From Caryophanales bacterium UBA5632 (GTDB taxonomy: Bacteria > Bacillota_I > Bacilli_A > Izemoplasmatales > Hujiaoplasmataceae), in assembly GCA_002421405.1 (NCBI GenBank), contig DIJY01000018.1, positions 1 through 8,265 of the forward strand: a stretch of DNA of 8,265 bases, read 5' to 3'. The notes beneath the pieces are model-generated. The model was not told the DNA's origin. It made no database searches and saw nothing but the letters and a program-made list of their open reading frames with translations. Position numbers and translations under genes: made by a program. Below, in pieces: positions 1 to 5,500 of the stretch. Numbering within the stretch: the stretch's first letter is position 1; every line of letters starts with the position of its first letter.

Positions 1-248
1 CCATATCCAGGATGAATGGCATTACATCCAGTAGAAATAGCTGCGCTTAGAACATTATTATAATTCAAATAAGAATCTTTACTCATTTCTTTTCCGATGC
101 AAATCGCTTCATCAGCAATCTTAACATGTAAAGAATTTTTATCTGCGAGGGAGTATACTGCAACTGTTGGAATGCCAAGTTCTTTACATGCGCGAATGAT
201 ACGAACGGCGATTTCGCCGCGGTTCGCAACTAAAATCTTATTCGCCAC
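1..248 (-). CDS. accC: Acetyl-CoA carboxylase, biotin carboxylase subunit (N-terminal part, runs off the left edge)
   Basis: This is the N-terminal 82 codons of biotin carboxylase, which carboxylates the biotin on AccB using ATP and bicarbonate in the first half-reaction of malonyl-CoA synthesis in the cytoplasm. The translation begins (M)ANKILVANRGEIAVRIIRA and continues through AVYSLADKNSLHVKIADEAICIG to AIHPGYG, which is the diagnostic start of the biotin-carboxylase N-terminal domain. The rest of the gene lies beyond base 1. The start is a GTG at 246-248 that overlaps the 3' end of accB by 11 nt in another frame. No in-frame ATG lies nearby, and the GTG places the conserved KILVANRGEIA motif at residue 4, as in the family. 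A GGTGA-like sequence inside accB precedes it. The overlap implies translational coupling and roughly matched AccB/AccC output. Family assignment is very secure; the GTG start is inferred. Confidence 0.95.
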   Translation of the reverse strand, partial: MANKILVANRGEIAVRIIRACKELGIPTVAVYSLADKNSLHVKIADEAICIGKEMSKDSYLNYNNVLSAAISTGCNAIHPGY

Positions 249-705
249 GACTTTCACCAGTATGAATGGTGATCAAGACTTGATCATAACCGACAACCTG
301 TCCGTTTTTGACATCAATCCGTTCAACAATACCGCTGACGGGACAAGTAATCTCATTCATGATTTTCATCGCTTCGACAATACAAACAGTTTCGCCTTTT
401 TTAACCGGTTGTCCCACCGATACAAAAGGGTCGCCATTGGGGGTCGAGGAAGCGTAATAAGTCCCGACCAGCGGTGACTTGATGGGAATGCAGATATGAC
501 TAGACGATTCTTGAATTGGTTGCGATGGAACATTTAAGGGGTGTGAAACCGTCCCTTGAGATTGAAGACTGTGTGACTGTATCGGTTGACCATTTGGGTC
601 ATTTTTGGTTAGTTTTATTTTAATATCATCAAATTCTAATTCCATCGAAGTGAGATTAGAAGTTTCAAATTCTTTTATGATTTGTTGAATTTCTTTAATT
701 GTCAT
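238..705 (-). CDS. accB: Acetyl-CoA carboxylase biotin carboxyl carrier protein (BCCP)
   Basis: A protein of 155 aa, the usual BCCP length. It carries biotin between the biotin carboxylase (AccC) and the carboxyltransferase (AccA/AccD), supplying malonyl-CoA for type II fatty acid synthesis. Residues 1-34 form the family's N-terminal segment (TSMELEFDDIKIKL). Residues 35-70 are a Gln/Ser/Pro-rich flexible linker, and residues 72-148 are the biotinyl domain. The biotin attachment site EAMKIMNEI is intact, with Lys114 the expected modified residue, flanked by the conserved SPLVGTYY and DQVLITI segments. It starts at ATG 703-705 with only a weak GGTGAT-like ribosome binding site, 26 nt after the acpP stop, and overlaps accC by 11 nt. 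It therefore sits in an acpP-accB-accC unit. The neighbouring gene and the lipoyl/biotinyl motif make other biotinyl proteins unlikely. Confidence 0.97.
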   Translation of the reverse strand: MTIKEIQQIIKEFETSNLTSMELEFDDIKIKLTKNDPNGQPIQSHSLQSQGTVSHPLNVPSQPIQESSSHICIPIKSPLVGTYYASSTPNGDPFVSVGQPVKKGETVCIVEAMKIMNEITCPVSGIVERIDVKNGQVVGYDQVLITIHTGESRGE

Positions 706-731
706 GACAGATCACCACTATCTTTCTTGGT

Positions 732-965
732 TTATGCACCGACTTTTTCGGTTATAAAATCAGTGATTTCACCGATTGTTTTAAATGATTGGGCTACTTC
801 ATCAGAAATAGTAACGCCAAATGCATCTTCTAAACCCATCACGAGTTCAACGGCGTCTAAGCTATCAATGTTTAAATCCTCTTCGAGTCTGGTTTCCCTC
901 GAGAGCTTGATTGCATCAACGCTAAATTCTTTAGAAATCATTTGTTTTACTTTTTCAAATATCAT
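732..965 (-). CDS. acpP: Acyl carrier protein
   Basis: A 77-aa acidic protein of typical ACP length. It carries acyl chains on a 4'-phosphopantetheine arm during type II fatty acid synthesis and hands them to phospholipid synthesis. The prosthetic-group motif DSLDAVEL is present, with Ser35 as the attachment residue. The preceding RLEEDLNIDSLD and following LEDAFGVTISDE segments match helices II and III of the ACP four-helix bundle. The ATG at 963-965 follows an AGAAAGGA ribosome binding site with a 10-nt spacer. It is the first gene of a unit with accB and accC. A strong promoter and a palindrome lie in the 5' leader, so this promoter should set expression of the whole operon. Because acpP heads acetyl-CoA carboxylase genes, a fatty-acid ACP is much more likely than a polyketide or D-alanine carrier protein. 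Confidence 0.96.
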   Translation of the reverse strand: MIFEKVKQMISKEFSVDAIKLSRETRLEEDLNIDSLDAVELVMGLEDAFGVTISDEVAQSFKTIGEITDFITEKVGA

Positions 966-975
966 AATATAGTTG

Positions 976-983
976 TCCTTTCT
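976..983 (-). promoter_or_regulatory. Ribosome binding site of acpP
   Basis: The minus strand reads AGAAAGGA, 10 nt before the acpP ATG. It is a good Shine-Dalgarno match and fixes the acpP start. Confidence 0.75.
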
Positions 984-1002
984 GAGCGAAATATGTATTT
1001 AG

Positions 1003-1015
1003 TTTGAATTTCAAA
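1003..1015 (-). promoter_or_regulatory. Candidate FabT-like operator in the acpP leader
   Basis: The minus strand reads TTTGAAATTCAAA, a perfect 6-bp inverted repeat around one central base. It lies about +10 to +22 from the start expected for the promoter just upstream, a position where a bound repressor would block transcription. The core TTTGA-N3-TCAAA is what is known for FabT, the MarR-family repressor of streptococcal fatty acid synthesis genes. FapR's different consensus (TTAGTACCTAGTCTTAA type) is not seen here. The palindrome and position are observed; FabT binding is inference, and no fabT gene is in the window. Confidence 0.5.
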
Positions 1016-1030
1016 GTTTCGTTCTCAAAT

Positions 1031-1059
1031 ATCATACTCGCATCGGCTATTTTTGTCAA
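1031..1059 (-). promoter_or_regulatory. Sigma-A promoter of the acpP-accB-accC operon
   Basis: On the minus strand a perfect -35 TTGACA (1054-1059) is followed by 17 bases and a -10 TATGAT (1031-1036), only one mismatch from TATAAT. Transcription should start near 1024, giving a leader of about 60 nt before acpP. It is the strongest promoter match in the window, as expected for a gene with product as abundant as ACP. Confidence 0.88.
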
Positions 1060-1203
1060 CACCCATTGCATACGTTCATTAAAAAAGAACAAGCAATCAT
1101 TATTAATTTATTGAAATGAATAAACGATTATTATGCCTATTTTTAGCAGTTTTTTTACTATTAAATTGTTCAAAAAATCAACGGTAATTTTCTAATCGAA
1201 AAA
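1060..1203. other. AT-rich intergenic stretch without a recognised element
   Basis: The gap between trxB and acpP is 309 bases long (966-1274). Apart from the acpP promoter, leader and the trxB terminator, the middle section holds only AT-rich sequence with short A and T runs. I see no gene, no RNA gene and no convincing additional promoter. Confidence 0.6.
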
Positions 1204-1206
1204 TTC

Positions 1207-1237
1207 AAAAAAGACCACCAAGATTATCTTGGTGGTC
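1207..1237 (-). terminator. Rho-independent terminator after trxB
   Basis: An 11-bp perfect stem (GACCACCAAGA pairing with TCTTGGTGGTC, 3-base loop) at 1213-1237 is followed on the minus strand by six T residues (1207-1212). It lies 38 nt after the trxB stop and closes the four-gene unit. It also separates that unit from the acpP promoter. Confidence 0.93.
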
Positions 1238-1274
1238 ATGCCATCACATCAGCGTCTCTCTCAATAGATGGAAT

Positions 1275-2183
1275 TTAAATATATCTTTCGCAACCAAAGA
1301 CCGCAGTTGCACCATCAGAAATACCGGTCACAACTTGTCTTAACGACTTCTTTCGAACATCTCCGGCAGCGAAAACACCCTTAACACTTGTTTCACAATC
1401 TTCGTTAGTGATAATCCATCCGTTTTCGGCAAGTTCAACTTGGCCTTGAACCATTTGAGAGTTGGGTGTCATTCCAACGGCGACGAATACACCAGAGACT
1501 TCAAGTTTTCTTACTTCACCATTCTTCTTGTTTTGAATCGTCAGCCCTTCGACATAATCATTACCCGTTACCTCTAATGCAACACTATCCCATATCACTT
1601 CAATATTAGGAATTGAAAAGAGTTTTTCTTGCAATACTTTTACGGCCCTTAATTCATCACGTCTGTGAATCAAATAAACTTTTGTACACATTCTAGCCAA
1701 ATAGATTGCATCTTCCACCGCAACATCACCGCCACCAACAACAGCAGTCACTTTGCCTCTAAATAGTGCGCCATCACACGTTGCACAATAGGAAATTCCT
1801 TTACCAAAATAAATATCTGAGCCAATCGCATCTAAAGGTCTTGATTTCGCCCCAGTTGCGATGATAACGGTTTTTGTATAATACGTATTGTCGTAACAAA
1901 CAACTTTTTTAATGGTCCCAGACAAATCAAGTTCTTTTACCTCATCGGTTGTGAACTTGACGCCTAAACTTTCTGCATGATTGACCATTAATGTCGTTAA
2001 TTCCATACCAGATACATGAGGAATCCCGGGATAGTTATCAACTTCATAAGTATTCGCTATTTCTCCACCCGGCAAGAATTTTTCTAATAAAACAAAATTC
2101 ATCATTGCGCGACTAGCATAAATACCTGCCGCGATTCCGGCAGGGCCGGCGCCAATGATGACTAAATCAAGTACATTTTCCAT
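1275..2183 (-). CDS. trxB: Thioredoxin reductase (NADPH), low-molecular-weight type
   Basis: A cytoplasmic FAD enzyme of 302 aa, the usual bacterial length, that transfers electrons from NADPH to thioredoxin. The FAD-binding GAGPAG is at residues 11-16 and EKFLPGGEI at 34-42. The redox-active disulfide motif CATC is at 133-136, within SYCATCDGALF. The NADPH domain has GGGDVAVEDA (150-159) and HRRDELRA (173-180), and the second FAD motif is FAAGDV (271-276). All catalytic elements are intact. The CATC motif argues against a ferredoxin-NADP reductase of the YumC type, which lacks it. The ATG follows AGAGGG with a 5-nt spacer and lies 16 nt after the stop of the GNAT gene. It is therefore the last gene of a four-gene unit and is followed by a strong terminator. 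Confidence 0.97.
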   Translation of the reverse strand: MENVLDLVIIGAGPAGIAAGIYASRAMMNFVLLEKFLPGGEIANTYEVDNYPGIPHVSGMELTTLMVNHAESLGVKFTTDEVKELDLSGTIKKVVCYDNTYYTKTVIIATGAKSRPLDAIGSDIYFGKGISYCATCDGALFRGKVTAVVGGGDVAVEDAIYLARMCTKVYLIHRRDELRAVKVLQEKLFSIPNIEVIWDSVALEVTGNDYVEGLTIQNKKNGEVRKLEVSGVFVAVGMTPNSQMVQGQVELAENGWIITNEDCETSVKGVFAAGDVRKKSLRQVVTGISDGATAVFGCERYI

Positions 2184-2199
2184 GTTATCCCTCTTTTCT

Positions 2200-3078
2200 T
2201 CATTCTAAATTAAGTAATTTAATTCGATAATATTGAAATTCGCTTCGTTTTTCAAAGCCAATATGACGATACAATTTGTATGCGTTCAGATTTGTACTGT
2301 CAACCTCTATCATGATGTTTGATATTTGTTGTGTGATTAAAGAATCTATTACTTTAATCATAAACGATTTCCCATACCCTTTATTTTGATAGGGAACATC
2401 AATTGCGACTCCAAGAATATAAGTCTCATTTTCACGATATGATACAGCGCATGTCCCTATTATTATACCATCAAGTAAGGCGATTATTTGCTTTTTATGC
2501 TCAGAATTGATTGTTTTCAAAACCATTGGCTTCGATTCTTCTGAAGGTATGTGAAATGTGTTTTGATAGATATCGACTAACGGGTCAATATCCTCAGTTT
2601 TCGCATTTCTAATCGTTAAGTTTAAATGAGAATTATCGAATTGAGCAAAATGAGAATTGTTATAAAATAAAGAATATTCACTAAATGCATAATCCGCATG
2701 AAGTGATTTAATAAAATCCAATCCCATCTTCGATTGATACTCACATACAAACAATAGATCCAGCGGAGCATAACGATTCAGTTCTTTTTTTGCAGCAGCT
2801 AGTAATCGCTTAAAGTATCCTTGATTACGATAGTCTGGATGAGTAAAACCACTTATCTCAGCTTCACTAAGTTTTGGCATGAAGATTGATAAAACGCTCA
2901 CAAGTTGCTGATTAAGATAGAGTAAATAGTATAAAGAAATGTCTGAAACAATGTTATATTCTGAATTAAGAGCGATTGAACCTTCTAAATGATCGTGGTT
3001 TTTGACGATGAATTCAAGCGCACGAATCGAATCAATTTCCACACTTGATAAATGGGTTGATGGCTGGATTAGGATCAT
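2200..3078 (-). CDS. GNAT-family N-acetyltransferase with two tandem GNAT domains
   Basis: A 292-aa cytoplasmic protein made of two GNAT folds, about twice the size of a single-domain enzyme. The N-terminal domain (about 1-140) has a motif-A-like segment GFTHPDYRNQGYFKRLL at 77-93; the last position of the R-x-x-G-x-G/A loop is Phe. The C-terminal domain (about 153-290) has the full acetyl-CoA loop QNKGYG at 231-236, preceded by LGVAIDVPY, and the conserved end NAYKLYRHIGF (265-275). I infer that the C-terminal half is catalytic and that the N-terminal half is divergent or binds substrate. The substrate cannot be read from the sequence. The ATG overlaps the stop of the SGNH gene by 4 nt (ATGA) and has a perfect AGGAGG 7 nt upstream, so translation should be coupled but strong. 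Confidence 0.88.
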   Translation of the reverse strand: MILIQPSTHLSSVEIDSIRALEFIVKNHDHLEGSIALNSEYNIVSDISLYYLLYLNQQLVSVLSIFMPKLSEAEISGFTHPDYRNQGYFKRLLAAAKKELNRYAPLDLLFVCEYQSKMGLDFIKSLHADYAFSEYSLFYNNSHFAQFDNSHLNLTIRNAKTEDIDPLVDIYQNTFHIPSEESKPMVLKTINSEHKKQIIALLDGIIIGTCAVSYRENETYILGVAIDVPYQNKGYGKSFMIKVIDSLITQQISNIMIEVDSTNLNAYKLYRHIGFEKRSEFQYYRIKLLNLE

Positions 3079-3815
3079 GAAAAATCCTCCTGGTTTTTGA
3101 GAATAAGTTCCTCGACTTTTGAAGTGATGACTTGGCTGACAATAAGATATCCCTCTTGATTTAAATGGAGTCCATCAAAACTATAATTACGGTTAAGTTC
3201 TAAAACATCAAGAAGTTCTGAATAGACATCGATATACTCGTAATTAAATTCAATTGCGAGCGTTTGAAGCGTTTCATTAAAACTTAGAATTTCATCCCAA
3301 TACTCAGGAAAATGCGAATAAATCATTGAGTTCGTGGGATATATGGATTCAATATACACAATGCAATCAGGCAATGATTCTTTAATTGAACTTAAAATAT
3401 CACGATAATTATCTTCAATGACTGTTAATGATTTCCCTCTGTGTATATCATTGATTCCAATTAATAAGATGATGATAGAAGGCTCAATTTCAAGTACATT
3501 CGACTCCAATCGATCGTAAACGCCGTCGGTTGTGTCACCACTAATTCCGCGATTATAAATTATTAAATCACTTGAAAAGAAAGTATTCAAACTATACCCC
3601 TCTGTGATGCTATCACCTAAAAACACGATTTGATTCAATTCGGCGGTTTTATTTTCTTCAATAAAAGCTTTATTTTTATTATTCCAATGAACATCTCTTA
3701 TCGTTGGCCAAGCAAGCCAAATAATCATTCCTGTAAAAACAAGAATGCCAAAGATACTGCCGATTACAAATAATAAATGCTTTACTCTTTTTCTAACATT
3801 CAACTTTTTTAACAT
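3075..3815 (-). CDS. Membrane-anchored SGNH/GDSL hydrolase (esterase/lipase family)
   Basis: A 246-aa SGNH-fold hydrolase. Residues 1-12 are basic, and residues 13-36 form one hydrophobic segment (LLFVIGSIFGILVFTGMIIWLAW). No lipobox Cys follows, so this is probably an uncleaved anchor with the catalytic domain outside the membrane. Block I is FLGDSITEG with nucleophile Ser69. Block II is NRGISGDTT (Gly90), block III is GIND (120-123, Asn122), and block V is DGLHLN with Asp214 and His217. All four invariant residues are present. The family hydrolyses esters and thioesters, including O-acetyl groups on sugars and lysophospholipids; the actual substrate is unknown. The gene starts 2 nt after the TAG stop of the upstream dehydrogenase with a weak ribosome binding site, so it likely depends on coupling. 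It overlaps the GNAT gene by 4 nt. Confidence 0.88.
   Translation of the reverse strand: MLKKLNVRKRVKHLLFVIGSIFGILVFTGMIIWLAWPTIRDVHWNNKNKAFIEENKTAELNQIVFLGDSITEGYSLNTFFSSDLIIYNRGISGDTTDGVYDRLESNVLEIEPSIIILLIGINDIHRGKSLTVIEDNYRDILSSIKESLPDCIVYIESIYPTNSMIYSHFPEYWDEILSFNETLQTLAIEFNYEYIDVYSELLDVLELNRNYSFDGLHLNQEGYLIVSQVITSKVEELILKNQEDFS
3086..3091 (-). promoter_or_regulatory. Ribosome binding site of the GNAT gene
   Basis: A perfect AGGAGG on the minus strand with a 7-nt spacer to the ATG, placed inside the end of the SGNH gene. It is the strongest ribosome binding site in this unit and supports the 4-nt overlapping start. Confidence 0.85.
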
Positions 3816-3817
3816 GT

Positions 3818-4672
3818 CTATACCATTCTTTGTAAATAATATTCTATGATTGCTTGGGTTCCGTTTTCTGCGTATCCTTTTCTAGCAAGTGTATCAAAGA
3901 TTTGAACGACCTTTTCGACCACATCAAGTTTCAAATCTTGTTTTTCTTCAATCACCAATTTTAAGTCTTTCAAGAAGTGCTTGATAAAGAATCCAGGCGC
4001 ATAATCTTTTTTAATCATCTTATTGCCGTTGATTTGCGCTTGCCACGAAGCGGCAGATCCACCCGTTATCACATTTAGCATTGATTCAAGTTGTAAGCCT
4101 TTGTTTTCTGCATAGATTAAAGACTCAGCGATTGCGGCAATATTTCCCGCAATTACGATTTGATTTGATAATTTTGCGTGTTGCCCATTTCCAGCTTGGC
4201 CCATATAGGTAATTGTTTTTCCCATCAACTTTAGTAAAGGTAAAATTGAATAAAAGGTTTCTTGGTCTCCACCAACCATAATCGATAATGTCGCATTGAT
4301 TGCGCCAACGTCACCACCAGTGACTGGCGCATCAATCATCTGAAAACCGAATGTTTTTGCTTGTCTATATAATTCTTTAGCGAGGGTTGGCGATGAAGTT
4401 GTCATATCGACGAGTATGGAATCTTTTTTAGCATATTTAAATACTTCGTTATAAACTTCTTTGACATCTTTTGGATAACCAACAATTGAAAATATGACAT
4501 CGGCATCCTGAACACATTCTTTTATCGTATGACAAGCCCTAATTGAGGGTTCTAATACATTTGCTTTTTCATACGTCCGGTTATAAGCCGAAACTGAATA
4601 CCCGGCGTTTTGTAAATGTCGAGCCATTGGATTTCCCATAACTCCCGTACCAATCCATGCAATCTTATTCAA
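3818..4672 (-). CDS. NAD(P)-dependent beta-hydroxyacid dehydrogenase (3-hydroxyisobutyrate dehydrogenase / tartronate semialdehyde reductase-like)
   Basis: A 284-aa cytoplasmic oxidoreductase of typical family length. The N-terminal Rossmann motif IGTGVMGNPMA (7-17) binds the dinucleotide. NRT at 31-33 after the second beta strand carries the Arg often seen in NADPH-preferring members. DMTTSSP (89-95), substrate-binding DAPVTGGDVGA (114-124) and the catalytic GNGQHAKLSNQ with Lys167 and Asn170 are intact. The family reduces or oxidises short 3-hydroxyacids or semialdehydes, and some members act on glyoxylate or succinic semialdehyde. The substrate here is not predictable. The start is a TTG (4670-4672), chosen because the first codons give MNKIAWIGTG and an AAGGAG lies 9 nt upstream. 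It is the first gene of a four-gene unit; no valine-degradation genes accompany it, so the isobutyrate role is doubtful. Confidence 0.9.
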   Translation of the reverse strand: MNKIAWIGTGVMGNPMARHLQNAGYSVSAYNRTYEKANVLEPSIRACHTIKECVQDADVIFSIVGYPKDVKEVYNEVFKYAKKDSILVDMTTSSPTLAKELYRQAKTFGFQMIDAPVTGGDVGAINATLSIMVGGDQETFYSILPLLKLMGKTITYMGQAGNGQHAKLSNQIVIAGNIAAIAESLIYAENKGLQLESMLNVITGGSAASWQAQINGNKMIKKDYAPGFFIKHFLKDLKLVIEEKQDLKLDVVEKVVQIFDTLARKGYAENGTQAIIEYYLQRMV

Positions 4673-4681
4673 TGATAAAAT

Positions 4682-4687
4682 CTCCTT
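4682..4687 (-). promoter_or_regulatory. Ribosome binding site that selects the TTG start of the dehydrogenase
   Basis: The minus strand reads AAGGAG followed by 9 nt and TTG. No in-frame ATG lies between the site and the conserved Rossmann motif, so the TTG is the best start. Confidence 0.8.
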
Positions 4688-4727
4688 ATCGTTTCAATAA
4701 AATGGTTGATGATGTTCTTTCTACACT

Positions 4728-4758
4728 ATTATATCATTATTATATACATCAGTATCAA
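4728..4758 (-). promoter_or_regulatory. Extended -10 promoter of the dehydrogenase-SGNH-GNAT-trxB unit
   Basis: The minus strand carries a consensus -10 TATAAT (4728-4733) preceded by TGA (4734-4736), which makes the extended TGnTATAAT form. A -35-like TTGATA (4753-4758) is 19 bases upstream, longer than ideal, but the extended -10 would compensate. The predicted start is near 4721, about 50 nt before the TTG start codon. Confidence 0.72.
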
Positions 4759-4782
4759 GATTAATTATTCGTAAACTAGATG

Positions 4783-4804
4783 AAAAAAGAGGCGTTTGCC
4801 TCTT
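4783..4804 (-). terminator. Rho-independent terminator after the GrpB-family gene
   Basis: The minus strand forms a 7-bp stem AAGAGGC / GCCTCTT with an AAAC loop (4787-4804) and runs into a T tract (4783-4788). It ends 12 nt after the stop codon of the GrpB-family gene and lies just before the promoter of the next unit. Confidence 0.88.
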
Positions 4805-4816
4805 AGTGTTTGACAT

Positions 4817-5386
4817 TTAGTTGTGATTTGGTGTAATATCGATGAAATCCTTATAATGATTGAATTGATAGTAATGCTTTCTTGCTTCAATCATGATTTC
4901 GGAAATACACTTCGCTTTATAGGCAGTATAACCAATCGAATCATGTGGATACCTATAGGCGGCTTCCATTTTGGTATTTAAATAATAATCAAATGCTTTT
5001 TTATTAATTCTTAGATAATTTCTAAACATTAATTCATCGATTACATGCGGATTATTTTCTTCGTAACAATGAATATGTTCAATATGGTTGAGGCCATCTT
5101 TGGCGAATTTAACGAAATACCTTCGCCCAAGGATTCCATTGTCACCTCTGTCAATATAACCTTGTTTAAGCATCTCCCATTTTAAATCATCAACTTTGAC
5201 AATATCATAAACAATAATCATGACATCAATGATTGGTTTTGACGCCATCCCTTCAATTGCTGTGGATCCAAAGTGTTCAATATTAATCGCAATATTGCCA
5301 AAAATCGCCTTGAGATTTTTTTTAATAATCTGGAAATCTTCTTTCCATGAATGCAAGTACGAAACAAGCTTCATTTCTCGAGCCAT
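4817..5386 (-). CDS. GrpB / UPF0157 family protein (nucleotidyltransferase-like fold)
   Basis: A protein of 189 aa, close to the family's usual size. The signature is the segment IEHFGSTAIEGMASKPIIDVMI followed by the RYFVKF and HIEHIHCYEENNPHVIDELMFRNYLR blocks. GSTAIEGMASKPIIDVM corresponds to the GS-x-DxD-like core of the nucleotidyltransferase superfamily. In other bacteria this domain occurs alone or fused to dephospho-CoA kinase; no molecular role is firmly established. The ATG at 5384-5386 is preferred because an AAAGGAG lies 12 nt upstream. An in-frame TTG at 5428 would place that site inside the coding region. The gene appears to be a single-gene unit: a possible promoter lies in the gap after the S41 gene and a clear terminator follows. 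Whether it is catalytic cannot be told from the sequence. Confidence 0.88.
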   Translation of the reverse strand: MAREMKLVSYLHSWKEDFQIIKKNLKAIFGNIAINIEHFGSTAIEGMASKPIIDVMIIVYDIVKVDDLKWEMLKQGYIDRGDNGILGRRYFVKFAKDGLNHIEHIHCYEENNPHVIDELMFRNYLRINKKAFDYYLNTKMEAAYRYPHDSIGYTAYKAKCISEIMIEARKHYYQFNHYKDFIDITPNHN

Positions 5387-5398
5387 GATTATATTGAG

Positions 5399-5405
5399 CT
5401 CCTTT
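5399..5405 (-). promoter_or_regulatory. Ribosome binding site of the GrpB-family gene
   Basis: AAAGGAG on the minus strand, 12 nt before the ATG at 5386. The spacer is somewhat long, but this site rules against the upstream TTG start. Confidence 0.7.
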
Positions 5406-5471
5406 CGAAAACAATAATCGAAATCCAAAAACTAATATCTTCTTCTTGTTACCATCCTATTAATTAATTCA

Positions 5472-5500
5472 ATATTAATCTAAAATTGATATAATTTCAA
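5472..5500 (-). promoter_or_regulatory. Possible promoter of the GrpB-family gene
   Basis: TTGAAA (5495-5500), 17 bases, then TAATAT (5472-5477) on the minus strand. The -35 overlaps the stop codon of the S41 gene. The region is very AT-rich, so a chance match is possible. No clear terminator lies between the two genes, so read-through from the S41 unit is an alternative. Confidence 0.45.

Noticed and set aside
97..477. Open frame on the plus strand opposite accC and accB
   Set aside because: It lies antisense to two secure genes and has no domain-like sequence, so it is a shadow of the minus-strand codons.
682..972. Open frame on the plus strand opposite acpP
   Set aside because: It is antisense to the complete acpP gene, whose DSLD motif and ribosome binding site are clear; the plus frame is low-complexity Ser/Leu-rich.
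1085..1135. Imperfect inverted repeat in the AT-rich trxB-acpP gap
   Set aside because: The pairing is loose, made almost only of A and T, and could arise by chance.
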